A stretch of 64,000 nucleotides of DNA from NCBI GenBank assembly GCA_008973525.1, contig WACJ01000342.1, positions 1-64,000 on the forward strand, written 5' to 3'. The position numbers and the translations under genes are program-made. The stretch is from Stenopsyche tienmushanensis. Taxonomy: Eukaryota > Arthropoda > Insecta > Trichoptera > Stenopsychidae. The notes below the pieces were generated by a model. It saw only the letters and a list, made by a program, of their open reading frames with translations, was not told where the DNA came from and made no database searches. Shown piece after piece: positions 34,901-49,900 of this stretch. Position 1 is the stretch's first letter; each line of letters starts with the position of its first letter.

Positions 34901-37900
34901 AAAAAATATCAGAATTTCAGCATTTTTAAAATTCCATTTATCGCCCACTTTTTCGCGTAGAAAAACAAGTTGGGTCGTAACGCAAATTTAGGTAGCTTTG
35001 TCGAAAATTCAATTATCTCGAGCTAACGTGACGTAGGATGGAGGGCACTTACCGAAACGCAAACAGGCAATGGTTGGGGGAGGCGAGACACCCGCCCGCC
35101 GGAAATGGAAGACAAAAACGCGGCGAGACAAAGTAAGGATTCAGTTCATCGGCATACACCGGTGCAGCGAGCTCCTGGATCACGACAGAGGAGTCCTGAT
35201 ATGTAAATCTGCGACATCAAGCGGAGAAGCCGACCGACAGGTGGTAACGTTGATTCTCCCGGGAGGAAAAAGGGTGCAACAAAATTCCTAATGTAGGGTC
35301 GTAACTTCGCATGAATGCGAACAATAAAATACTCACGGAGCGGAATGCTGCAGCAACTGCATAAAATACTGTAACGTACTGTTCGCGTAAAGAAAGAGAA
35401 TAGACAGGGTGATGTGTGAGGGTTAAAGAGATATGCTACAAGTTTTTTGTAACTCCACGAGTTGAATTCTTTAAATAACAAAGGCATTTGTAAACTAATA
35501 TAAATCGCAACAAACAACAAATTTATCCTTGAAAAATATTTTTATAGGCTCTCAATTTAACTCTTAAATATATCATTTTGTAATTTGGTGGTAAAGCGAA
35601 CTTTGATCATTTGAAGTATTAAAAGCGATTTTTTGTGTTTCTGATTGATAGCGTATTGACAAGTTGTCTAACACAGCTACTAGCTACAGCTGATACATGA
35701 CATCAATATCGTTGTATATTTTAGTTGACGGTTAAGCTCAAAGAAAATGTCATAAGCTTTGAACAGTTTTGATATCTCCGTTATTTCAAGGAAACTTTAA
35801 GAATTTTATGTAATTTATAATAACGAAAAACCAAACATGCATTCTGATTGGACTCTCACTGTCCGGGCACACACTCAATAAGTACATAGGATGACAAAAT
35901 GGTGGTAAATTGATATTGCAAAAAAATAGGTGACACATTAAAGATATGCTGCATCAAATTTTGTCCATGAGAAAGCTTTGTTCGAAGTGGGTACTGCATT
36001 TACTCGCAATCGATCAAAAACAACACGTCAACATTTAGAGCTGTTTCAGCGCAACAAAAAGGATTTTTTCATGCGGTATGTGACAATGGATGAAACATTA
36101 ATCCATCACTATACTCCAGAGTCAAATCAACAGTTAGCTGAGTGAATAGTAACCGCTGAAATCCGCCCAAGGCAAATATAAAACGCAAATATCGCACGGT
36201 TTTTTATTAATCAACTACCTTGAGAAAGAAAGAAAAATTAATAAAAATATTATATGGCGCTATTGGTGTGTTTGACGGAATAATAGCGAAAAACCTACCC
36301 CAACTTAAGAAGAAAAATGTATAAAGTGAGCGATGTTTTATATATATTAAAACTAAAAAAGAACTGGCAAGATTCTATGAAAAGTTTTACGAGCTGTAAA
36401 AATGAAGATGACACTGTTTCATTCTGAAGAGAACAATGATCGCAATAACTATGAAGATCAATGAAAAACTAATTATTGTGTCTCAAAAATGTATAATATT
36501 CAATTGAATCTTTGAATGATGACGAATAAGAAATGTACGGAGTTGATCTTATTAATTTTTTTTAATGTTCAATGTAACATTTATAGTTTTTATAAATTTT
36601 AATAAAATAATAAATCTATAAATACTGGAGAATTTAAGACCTTTATTACGATATCAAAATCGTGTGCGTATATCATTCATTTCGAATGTTTCGCGTCTCT
36701 CTGTGTAATATTCCGAATGATCTATCCAAAACGCTGACGTGCAAAATATGAAAATTCAAAAATACTATGCTAGATCGATTAGTTAAAAAAATATACAATA
36801 GTCAAAAGGTCAATTTCAGACTCAATATTTTGAATAAAGCCATTATAAAGATTTGAATGGATCGTGCATGAGAGTCGAATTCGATGGACTTTATAAATAG
36901 GAAAGCTCCCAAGATAAACACACAGCACGTTTTATAAACCACGAAGCCATTCGTGACCGCCCACAGTATTTTAGCATTAATGAGGTACTAATTAATTTAA
37001 ATTTAATGGCTGACTTTGACTGTTAAATATTTTGATAACTTAACACACATTTCAAAACAATGAGGATAAACCCGGGGCATCGACTATTTCGCGAAACTAT
37101 AAAATACTATAGCTGGTGTGCTATTTTTGGGGGACGTTTTATTAGTATAATAAAGGAAGTGAGGTGTTGATTTAAGTGTCCACAAAGAGCTGCACTAGAC
37201 TAAAACTAAGATAAAGCGTTGTTTGTACAAACGAAGACTATGCAAGTTAAGCGTGTGCCATAGGGATGGTTCTTTGTTACCGAGTAATTTAATATAAACG
37301 GCTTTTCATTACACATTTTGCAAATATACTAGTGCATTAATGTGTTTGTGGTATTAAAACAACATATTGTGAAAATTTGCAACAAAGAGAGTAGCGTTCA
37401 ACTATATTTGATTAACGAATGTAATTTGCAAATATATAATTTGATAAAATAAGTAGGATATTAATAAATTTCAGATTTATTAATAAGAAAATCAAACCGG
37501 CCACAAAAATAAAGTAAAAGTTTGAGACGAATGTATTGGATCCTGTATTGGGGGGATACGTTTTGAGTTGTCTATTGTTGATCCCTATTGTCATAGGTTA
37601 ACAAGGACATCCTGGAATTCATTGGGTCGTCCAACGAACAGTGCGTAAGATCAATTTAGATTCCAAAAATAAAGTGCCAATTTGAAGACAAATCCACAAT
37701 GAAAATGCGCGCATTTCGTGCACCTCCACGAAATTATCTGCGGTTCTTGCCACATTATTTTAACGACGGCCGCCGTTTAATGGGTTCCTATTTATAGCGT
37801 CGAACTATTGGATATTGACTCTACAATTTGTGGTGGGTAAACAGAAAATTGAATAGAAAACATCCAAAGGGAGATATCAAAGTTAATCAACATCAAAGAT

Positions 37901-40900
37901 ATTCCACTTACTCTGGAAATTCGCCTTCCACTCGACAAATGTACTCTTTGCTGACTTGTCTGTTTCTTATTTGATGCTCCATCTGTCTGGCTTTTTTCGG
38001 ACTGCGCCCGAAGAGCAAAAGACCTAATGATAACAAAAAATGTCATAAATAAAGCATCTTGAATTTTTCGTTCCTGTACGTTACATAAATATTACATGCT
38101 TAACGCAGTTAAGCACACGAAGGTAAAAATAAAAACCCAAGACCAAGACACACAATTGACGTAATAATATTTTTATAAAATATAAAATACACAATGAAGT
38201 AAATATCTTTATATGGTATGGTATATTGGTATGTGCATTTTGATTAATTACGTGTTGCAATTCAAGCCGATATAGTTTTGTTGATCTATGCTCATGATAC
38301 GAGTGCATTTTTACACACTTTTTGGCGATATAATTGTACTACATAAATTATCAAACTCTGGTTCTAAAACACGAGCAGAGATACCAGCTTTCGGTGGTTC
38401 ATTTGCTGTGGATCTGTCCGTGTTATAACGTAGATGTCTACGTGGTCATGATCTTGGTGGCGAACGGCTTCCTGTCTTTGATAAAATTAAATAGCTCCCA
38501 CACTCTGAATCCGAAAGAGTTGCGGTATTCCATAACCGCAAAAGCTTTTTTCCGTTTTATTTTTTAAAACCAACTGTAGAAGAAGCACAGTCAACGGATT
38601 ACGTTTCCGAAGTGTTCGATTTTACGATGCTTCACAGTATTCAAAAGTTCTTGGTCTTTGTGCAGCATCTGTTGGAATGTCATTTTTATGCCCCCCATCC
38701 ATGAATATTTTAGTATTTTGCAGTAGCAACATATCCTCGATGTCTCTAATTTATTTTTGGCTAGCAGAATCGTCGTACCGACCATATATAAAGAATCTCA
38801 GCCTTCAGAGTTGGATTTTCAGTAAGAGCTGGCGGATGCGTTGAGATTTTTTCAAATCTGGACATTTTTCATTGGAATCATTGATTGCGTCCAGATATTT
38901 ATTGCGTTTACTTGTTCAATCTGATGTCCTCTTAGTGACAAATACAGTGACAAGTATCTTCAAAAAAGGTTGGCTATTATGTCGTTGGAGGAGAAGATCG
39001 CTGTTGAAATACGCTGAAGTTTATTTGAGTCAGTCAGTTCACGAAGAAGCCACACATCTGAACGATTGATGGAGCCCAATTTTATCAGATGATTATGGAC
39101 GGATGTACGTGGAATTTCTAACTTGTTAGCTATTTCGCAAATAGTATATCGCGGGTTTTCTTCAACCATGGCTATGATTAGATCTGTGTTCATTTGCGAA
39201 AGGAACTTATGGGATAACCTAATATGTTTTGTAGTCAGCAATCTTAGTCCACATGTGATAATGTTAAGCATTCACAAAAATTGTAGTAATTATTCATCTT
39301 GTCTCTATTCTTTACATTTATTACTCCTAGAGCTATTTAATTAGATAAAATATATATAAATATGTTATAAAAAAATATTTACCTGATGTTAATCGATCTA
39401 GTCGGTGAATTGTGCGTAAATTCTTAAGGTTGTATTCCTTGGCTAAAATAAATACTACAGTATTATGGCGGTATCGGCCACAGGGATGAACCTATAAATA
39501 TATGATAAGAGTTAAATTAAAAATATGAACAGTCAGAACATAATTATTGACGAGATACAATGCATTTATTTAATAATGTTTATTAGATTTTTAGTAAGAG
39601 TATAAAATTAAAAGCAATAAAAGTATTGAAAAAATCTTTAAATTTAATATACATCGTTATTTTTACATATTAAAAAATAATTTTATTGAGTAATTCATAT
39701 TTAATATATGCATATTATTTATTTGAAAAATGCAAATATACAATACAGTAAAAAATCAAGCAATTATAAGCTTTGGCATGCTGATGATTTCTACGTGTCT
39801 GTCGTGTGTGAAGATGATTTACTAATAATGCATGTAAATGATGAACAGCGAAAATCATTAATAAATATAGAAATACTTACAATGTGAACATGAAGAATGA
39901 TCGTCAAATATATGTATATATATATTTATAAAATCATCGAGTAATGAGACGAAATTCGTTTCCATACCCATAATTGTAAGATTAAATTGCTAAAATGATG
40001 ATAAAAATATCTTATTCTAGTTAATATATATTTTTGTTGTATTTATATCAAGATGTTTTTACAGTGTGGATAAATTTTTGTGGTGAAAAACATATTTATC
40101 AACGAAATGATACCCTGAAAGACCATTCAGCGTTGGGAACAGAATTAACCGAAAATGACTATAGTAATGAGATTTTGGCTCAAACCGTATAGAAACATGT
40201 TTATATGGTATATTGTGGGTTTTCCCAAGCGATCGCACATTTGTTTGGAGCAAACGCTTCTGTGCCTGGTTCTCAACTCAAGAAACTAATGAACTCTAAC
40301 GTGATACACATAAAGGGCTTCAAGTCTTAACAGGGTGTTATTTTTAAAGTCGAAAGTCTAATAAGAAACGATACCGTGGAAAGAAGCCGAAACAAAATGA
40401 AAGTTTTAAATTTGTAAGATATACAATTTTTCAATCAGATAAAGTGGTTTTATGTATCAGATTTCCACAGTATGTTAAAGTAAAATTCCCGACAGTAGAA
40501 GCGAAAAACGATCATAATCTATTTGTAAAAGAGAATGAAATAATATTTGTAGGGTAAATATGGGGAAGAAGAGATTGGCTCTCACAAAAGAGTATTCGGA
40601 ATAGAATATGTCAGCCGAATGAGAAAATAATTTATATTCTTTCGGGAGAATCAGAGAAATGAGTGAGAGAATAAGTGGTCCGAAGAAAATTGATGTTTTC
40701 GCATAAATGTTAACGACATTGCTTTCTCTAAAGCAAGGACGGGACCAGCAGGAGACACCATTATGTTTGTGCAATGACCATCGACCTGATTGATGGAAGA
40801 TACGACTATTCTCACACTGAAGACCTTTCTCTCTGAACTGAAACTAAGCGATACGGCGAGATAAAAGTCTTCTTCAAATAACAAAAAAATACGAGAGCAC

Positions 40901-43900
40901 ATCTCGAAGAAGATCTTCCATAAACTGAATGAGCGTGTAAAGAGGTGGACTGTTTTTTCTGTCAATAATTTTACGTTTGCCAACAAAAATTCTTGGCTTT
41001 TTGGAATGCTTGCCAAGACTTGGTATCTCGAATCATTTCTCAGTTAGCCTAACTACAACTCATCATAAATATGATAATCGAACGGAAATAATCGAATTAA
41101 ACGGAAACAATTGTAATATGAATTAATTAAATATATTAAAGCATGAAATCGTAATTTTCAAAATGACACGGAATTAGTAGGAAAATTTTGCCAAAATCTT
41201 GACATTTGAATATAAATATTAAATCAAATTTATATTACAGCTATATACTGACTGTATTTAAATGAAATGTAGCAAATTAAGTTGAAAATGATTAAAGTCT
41301 TGCCATGTCATATAAAGACCGCATGATAAGAATAATTCATTAGATTCAAGTATAGAGATAGTGATTATTTTTGAATAATTTTTGGGCACAAAGCAGGTAG
41401 TTGAAAATTTTGGTATTGTGTCTTGAACGATGCAAACGTCAATATATTAATCGTTTGCACTGTCTATACGCCATATATATATAAATAATGTGTGAATCGG
41501 TTAAACCGTATGCATCACATAAAGCAATTGGAAAAATATGCGCTTAAATCTGCCAATTTTCGCGTATAACTTCTGAAATGATTACATGCTGACTGTTACG
41601 AATATAAATGGAGGGAAGTTCTGTAATTTCTACGTCTGCGGGCAAATGGCTAAAATTATAGCGTTTCAATTATGCATACGACTTAATCGATAAATATGAA
41701 ACTTGATACAAAGTAACACACTATATTGCAAGTTTTTGATGTACATAAACAAGGTGATGGATATAATATTTTATGTAATCTTATGGTATACAAATGTGTT
41801 TGCTTAAGATATTGATTATGAATATTCGTAATGGTTGATGGGTTCTTAGTCAACCGCGAATATCGATTTCTTGCTTATGTTTATGCAGTATTTTATTATC
41901 GGTGGACAAATGCATGATTATCTAAATGGATGTACAAAAAATATTATTATCTTATATATATGTAGAATGATGTATGAAATACAATAAATATGGGGTGCGA
42001 AATATTCTTATAAGCTAAAGAGTTAGGGTTGAAACATATACATATTATATAAATTAATCATGCTGGACGTATAAAGGCGAATTGACATGTACACAATTAT
42101 ATATATATAAATGTAAGTCTTATTATTAAAAAATATACATACATAGTATAAAATGTCTAGGAGTATAAATATTTTGTAAGAAAACCAAACTTTAAAAAAT
42201 AACAGGCAAAAGGTTTAAGTATTCCTTTAAAAAACATTTCATGGAACATGACGTGCAAACTGGTATATGAGAATTATTCTTTCTCGTACAGACAAAAATA
42301 AAAATAGGATAAGATTGCAATATATGAGATCTTTCGAGAATTGGGAGTCTTAATCAAATTCCACAAAGGTCACATATGAGGGAGAGACAGTCTGCTACAG
42401 TGCAGGCTCCAACTATCCCGATGATGAGGATCGCATGAGAGCCAGGACGGGGTTTGAGGAGTTGACACTCACCGGCAGGGAGCATGGTTTGTCTAATACG
42501 ACCAGTTCGTCGTCCACATGTATCAGTTTGACACGATCGGCGAGGACTGGAGTCTCGTGTCTTCGCCCAGTAGAAGATCCAGAAGGACGACGCAAGTACA
42601 CGAGAGAACCAAAAGAAAATAGAAAAAAGCACCGTCATTTGGATGTAAAAGCATACTGTCCTCTACGTCTACATTGAACATTTCCACAGTTTGTATTTTG
42701 AAGGCAAAATCAATAATTCGTGGCACCGTCTACCATGAAAGTCGAAGCTCCTGTGTCGAACGACAGAAATGCCACGGCGTTTGAACAAACATTTTTGCGG
42801 CGACCTGTTCCTTAAAAATTGTGCAAAGACACTTTTAAATGCATCAGAATTGGTTATTTCAGGCAAAAGCGACATTGAAGCCGTGCTTCATAATTATTAA
42901 TGTTATTATGATAAGAAATTATTAACAACAACAACATCGATTTTATTCATTTACATTGATTGTATTAAACAACACTTATCGCTTTTATTCACCTTAAATT
43001 TATTATAATATTGAATCATAATTAAATATTAATACTGACCACAAAATACCGACAAAAAAGCTGCAATTATTTATGGCTTTGCACATCAATATTTAGTATA
43101 TCTAGAAAAATACTCTTATTAAAAAACCAATAGAAAAATATAATTTACAGCCTCAATAAATTAGTATATTGAGAAAAATTGTTTGGAATAAAATGAAATA
43201 TATTTTATTATAAGAATGTAACAAATTCTCTGAATATTTTCTTTGGTGGTGTAATTTATGTAAATTAATCTCAAAGATTATATATTTTTAAAAGAATTTG
43301 AATTGTTTACACAAAATTCTAAGTTAAAGTAGAGTTGTATTCAATTAGAAAAGCTCAAATAAAACTTTTAAGCTTGTTTGATAAAAAAGTCGTATTTAAT
43401 TATTACAATATATGCCTCTAATATTCCAAGAAAATTCATAACTTCAAGATTAAATTTCATCTGAAACTAATTATATAAATACAATTAAGATCACACAATG
43501 ACACAAACACACAACCCTACACAATATTTTCAAAATACCTATTTTAAAAATGATCCATATGAACATTTTAATAACCAATTGTAGAAAATAACGAAAGATC
43601 TTTCTTTAGATTCCAAACAAAATGCTTTCTATTGGTTTAAAAAAATACATACGTGAATATTGATTAGCCAATAAATAACAACAATCAATCTTGAATATAT
43701 TTGATTTGTGTAATCAAAATAAAAACTTTAAAATGTCTATTAATAACACGTACATTGCATGTAAGACATTTCTTTAGAAATTTGTTCAAAACTTTCAAAT
43801 ATGGTAAAAAAAGCATTTAAAAACTACTACGATAGCTCAACAACTTAAGCAGAATTATATATTTTTGTATTGAAATTTTAAGTAATACATCTTTAAAGAT

Positions 43901-46900
43901 ACGGAATGATAAGCTGTTGAGTTATAATCATGGGATCAAATTCTGTACAAAGCATGAAATAATAGCCCAATACATATTCTACACAACGTAACACACTTGA
44001 AACGTGCAGGGAGGTAAATATTTACAAAAGGGTAATTTTACAAAGAACTTATCGATATTGCACTTCATACGAAGTGCTTAACGACACGACCAGGGGCGTG
44101 CGATTCAAGTGTGAATTAATTACATTCAGTAATATGGCTGCAAATACATTATTTATAATATTTGGGGTGTGAAAAAACAAACATGGTCGAATATCGATTT
44201 TTGTTTTTCCACGCGTGTACGGACAGTGCAATTTTTTCAAGCTATACCAAGGTCGAAATGCTGTTGTATATTGTTGATAAATATGAAAAACACTTGAAAA
44301 AATAAGGTCGGCATTAGTTTGACATAAAAGGTATCAAAACAAGTGCCCCGCTCATTTTCATCCCTTATATTGTGCGAGGCTGAAGTTCTTGGGATTGACG
44401 CGTTAAGCTATAATGGCGATGAGCGTCAGGCTCAGTTTCCGGGTTTAAAAAAAGGCAAAAAATATACAGCCTTAATCGCATAATATGGTGGATGAAAAAG
44501 AAGGATTTCGCTGTCAACAAGAATATATTTAAAGTCACAATATACCGTGACGATGGGAATCATCGCCAACCAAAATATTTCATGATACAAAAATAAACAA
44601 CTTACCATTTACTCATTTATATTTAAAATGAAAACCATACCATTGATGAAATATGTCATTCATACAAACTGACAATCATCCGGATTTTTCTTTGAAAATA
44701 CACTGTACTTACTGTTTTCGCATTGTTCTTAAAAGCTAATCGAATTACAAATCTTCAACACTTATTCAAGCGAAAAGCAGAGGGTGATAAATATATGAAG
44801 CTCAATTTTCGTCTCGGAAAAAAATATTATGGAGCTTATTCAATGACACAGCGATCAGAAATCTTATGAAGAAGAGTAAATATCCGTGAATTATGGTAGA
44901 GTAGACTTATCTCAAAGACGATTAATTTAGGAATGAATGGCGTCTGTAAGTATTGGGAGTATTTCAGAGAAAAATCTAAGTAATGCTTGCATAAAACGCT
45001 GATAGACGTAAACGTACTCAATATATAAATATTTATGCATTGAAGATTTCATTGAGGAAAAAGAGCGAAAATACACGCCCAAAAGATCGATAATCATTAA
45101 GCGATCTTGACAGTTTGCCATAAATATGCCATTTAAAAAGTAAAGTAATAATGTATTTAAGAAACGATATCCTAAAAAGCATAACAATGCTTCACTTTAC
45201 ATTAGAATTGCTTTTTAAGCGAACTTTTATTAAAAAAACCATTACAAATGATATCAAATATTTAAAACCTAACAAATTTTGTATACTTATAATGCTTTCA
45301 TGAAAGTTTCGAGATCTACATGATAATTGCATCAATTCTTTTTAAGTCTCAATAATATTATCCAATACATTATCTTAAAATTAATTCTTAACGTAAAGCG
45401 ATTTTTTTACAGTTTCGTTAAACGAGGATAGAAAAACTGAGGTATAGATTTTATAAGAATACATTCAAATTCTTATATAAAAGGGATGAAATGAAATAAA
45501 TTGATATCATCCTAAAATATCGTAATAGAACTTTGTTTAATTTGAAGCAAAAAGTTAATCGGAATTTGAATGATATTACGCTGAATCAATTGGTTAAATA
45601 TTGATGTTATATATATATACAATTCGAGTGATTTTCGCTGACATCATTTTTGTGCATATATTACAGTAAGTATGATTAAGTACTCATTGATAAAGCGTGA
45701 TAAGATGCGAGAACATGCAGCATGCGATTTGGAAAAAAGATTTTCTCCTTTTTTTAGTAGATGAAGTGCGTGAATTGGAGGGGATGATGGTGATGAGAGT
45801 GTAGGATGCGGTGTTAGTAAGTCGATTTCTGCACAAAAACTATTGCAGATGTTCGAAGCTTGATGGCGGTCTCATAAGCCACTTACGGGGATGGAGGCTG
45901 GTTTGTTGACGACCACAATATCCTCGTCCATGTGCACCACTGTGATCGGTTGGCAGGTCACCGGCACCTCATGTCTGTAATCCAATGGACAATTAACAAA
46001 ACGAAAGGGTTAGCAGTACAACAGGATTACACGGTCAAATGATGGTGGTCATCGCATTGCGGGATGATTACAAATCGGATGAAATAATACAACAGCATCA
46101 GCTGAATTGAGTAGCCACCTTGGCCTACTGTACTTCTGAAAACGATAATATTTCAGACAACGGATATCTCAATCAATTTGAATTTTTCATATGGGTATTT
46201 ATAAATGTTGAGGCTGTTTTAAGTGATTTTAGACGAATCTAACCGTTAGCAACTCAATAAATTGTACGTAGTTCAAGTATTGATTTTTCCTTGCTAATTT
46301 GTCATTCTGTTTCTAATTCTCTCTGAAGGTACAATTTCTCCCCATGCAATCATTTTTCATCGAAATTACAATGGGAGAAACGTAAATTGATTCAAATTCG
46401 ACGTCGCTCCATATTTTTAAAACTAAAAGCCTTTAAAGCAGCCAACGAACAGATGTTTTGAGTAACATAGTTAATCATTTCAAAGCTTCTCAATTCAGAT
46501 CGATATTAGTGAAAAATGACGTTCGTTAAAGTATCCGTCATGTTAAGTTAGATAAAATACAAATAATAGATATAAATGTACACAAATAAGGGTGGGGGTT
46601 GATATGCTAAAAATACATTTTAAATAATAAACGTACAACCATCTCATATAGATGTAAATCAATGTGAATATACAAAATAAACGTTAAGCATGCTCCAATA
46701 ACATTATAAAAATATTTCAGTATAATATAATTTTTAATGTGTGTTTATGTATTAAATGATATATTTATTATAAACTCTTAAAATGTAAGTCCCTTAATTA
46801 AAATAAGTTCAATTTGACAGATGTAATGATAGCGTGTTAAATGAATCGTCATTTTTATTGCGGGTCTCAAATTAATAAATATTTCCTAATCACTTCAAAC

Positions 46901-49900
46901 ATCAAAAGGTAAACGATAGGGTGGGCGGCTACATCCCTCCAAATTTATTAGAAAGGGCAGCCATTAGAAAGGGGAAAATTAGGAAAACCTCGTGAAAATT
47001 GTATCGACGCCGGTATAAAAGAGCTCTAGCTAAAATTACTCGGGTTCCACACGAACCAAGAGATCGAAGATCAAAAGAAAAATAAAAGCTCCAGCGGAGA
47101 GACTCAACGTGCAATTTATAGATTCGGGATCCATTGGCAAATTGACAAGATCGTCACAAATCCCAAATTTTCACCAACAGAACCAAACTGACAAAATCGA
47201 ATATCTCAAAGCTGTCATAAGCACTCTGGTATTCGAGCAGCAAATGAGTAATCATGGACGCGTACAATTGGGAGATAGAACAAAAATGAATTAAAGCAGG
47301 CTGCCCAGGATTTAATATTTTTGGGATGTATTCAAAACATATAACCAATTATGAAAACCCGTTTGAATACATAAAACTGTGATCGTATCGTCTTTTGAGA
47401 GTACGAATTAAAATCTATATAATGGTGCTAAGGACGCACGGGTCAGCATTGAATTATTTATTCATGATTGAATGTTGAAATAATGAATGCTAAGTCGATG
47501 CTACGATAAAATATCACCTATGAGATGATAACATCGTTGATGCTTGCGAAGTTGAACACGGGTTCGCTTCAAATTAATATGTCTGTTAGCTATTGAAACA
47601 ACAACTATTGAAAAATATCGATCAAGCTCGGATGCTCATAGTCAAGTGTTCAAAGAAATCTGAAAAGAATCGGGAAGGTGTGGAGACAAGGAAGATGGGT
47701 GCCGCACGAGCTAAGCGAAGAGAACCCGAGCGACCGCATTAACGCATGCGAACAACTTTTAAAAATGGAATCCGAAACGCGGTTTTTAAGCGAATTAATA
47801 ACTGGAGATGAGAAATGGGTTCTTTACTCTAATTATGGACGCAAAAATCAATGGCTATCGAAGGGTCAGGTAGCAAAACCGATCCCTAAGTTCGGCCTGA
47901 CAACAACAAAAAAATGTCTGTTTGGAGGGACAGCAAAGGTATCATTCATTAAGAAACACTTAAACTTGGACAAATAATAAATGCAATACCTTATTGTGAA
48001 CAATTAGATCGTTTAGCGGCTGAAATAATAAAAAAACAACCCTATCGTGCGGTGAAAATAACGCGGGAAAAAATAAACAGCCCTGAATGGAAGACAATTC
48101 GACATCCTCCTTATTTTCCAGACATCTCTTCGTCGGATTTCCATCTTTTTAGATCTATGCAGCATTATTTGGATGGAAAAAATTACAAAACAAACGGTGA
48201 GGTCAAAAATGGACTTTTAGAATATTTTCGTTCAAAGCCCGTGGTGTTTTATGACAGAAACGTTTAAATGTTATCAAATAGGTGAAGAGAGGTTGTAACT
48301 AACGATCGAAATTACATTTTTTGATATGTTAAAAATAAAAAGCATTCAAATCTTTCATTTAAAAAGCGAAAATCTTTATGGGTACATCTATTATAATTGA
48401 GTGTCGTCTATTCTGCATTATTATCGAAATATCATTCAAAGTCTGTTAATATTTTTGAAGCTGGAAATATAAATCATCGAAATTTAAATATTTTATATCG
48501 TCAAGAATATAATGCTATTGTTTTTCATGTTTCTGCATCTCAGAACCACGTGTGATTTTACCTGTCGATATCAGATCTTAAGCCAAACGCATGCCATTTA
48601 TCTTTTTTCTTGGGTTTATACTCAGACTAATCTTCTCGTGGGCGAGATGCTTACTAAGTTTATTAGGATCGTCGTTCTAGCCTGGTGGTCCATGAGACGT
48701 AACTTATTTTTATCTTATTCTTCATATTATTATAATTTGAAAATTATTTTCAAAATCGAAATTCAATAATCAGATAAACTGTTTTTAATATGGAAATAAG
48801 TTATTGAAAAAGCTTGAGGAGAAAATCTAAAATTTTACAATATATGGGACATATTTAATAAAGTTGAAATAGTATAAAAGACGATATATTGCAAAATAAA
48901 TGCTGACTGAAGAAGAGCGTCGTGGTTAAAGAGCCTGAGGGAATGGTTCTACTGCAGCATTTTAACCCTCTTTAGAGCAGAGTCTCTAAGGTGGAAATTG
49001 CGTTGATGTTGTTCAGTTCATGTTTGAATAGAGAGCAGAATAAGAATATAAATATATATAGAATGGTATATACCGTGTTTATATTAAGAAAACCACATAT
49101 TTACATATAAACATAAATCAAATTAATATGCATATAAAAGAAATAGTTTAATTGAATTTTCTTGGGCGAAATTGGCCGTAATTACAGTCGTGGAATAAAT
49201 TCTAAATTGACCCATCAATTCAGTTTTAATTTTGCAAAAACCATGGGTTTGAGTACTTACACTGTGGCGAAAGACCGCAACGATTTCGCCCCAAAACAAT
49301 TTGTCTACAGTCACTACCGTGACACAAACGAATCGATTTTTACCCCACGGTGTATTTTTCACGGATTCTAAAACAGAATTACGTGCAAAAAGATGATTTT
49401 TTGGGCATCGCTAAAATGTAAAACTGCGACTCGTTAGAATTTATTATTTTTTCGTGACGTCAACAAATCTCTTTCTCATAGCCAAATTGCAATTTGACTT
49501 TGTCGTTTCCATTTCAGCGAAGAATGGGGCTGACAGCTTAGTGATAATGCGAGACGGAAGTGGCACTCAAAAGGAAGGTTGTCGACTAATGCTCCCGATG
49601 CGCCCCACACCCCCATTGAGGTTTCCTCAATTTTCCACTGCTATTGGCGGATATCCGAGTATCATTAATGGCAAACTGATAAAGCCGGCTAAGAACTTTC
49701 GGAAGACGTGTCCGCTCCAAAGTAAAACAGTTTAAATAAACGAAGATAAAAGTTGAGGCGTCGATACATTCCAGATGTATTTTATAAAGCACTGTCAGGA
49801 GTAATTGATCACTTAATTCAGGAGCAGACCAATAGAGCATTATTAAGTGGCCGTACAAAAACATGTGTCACCACAAAGAAGTGACATTAAAATCGCATCA

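Larger units (their letters stand above)
33416..37911. other. RPUSD2 intron with CpG-rich block and mariner relic
   Basis: Mostly AT-rich and without coding signal. It holds a repeat-like stretch at 34500-34660 (several tgcgatttt units), a GC-rich block at 35050-35290 with splice-donor-like sites on both strands, and a mariner relic at 35940-36330. Confidence 0.6.

Noticed and set aside
40475..41016. Overlapping minus-strand frames of 99 and 121 codons in an RPUSD2 intron
   Set aside because: No recognisable domain, splice context or conservation signal; chance frames in the intron.
49454..49735. 93-codon plus-strand frame and its antisense partner
   Set aside because: No family resemblance; flanked by neither a promoter nor splice sites that fit.
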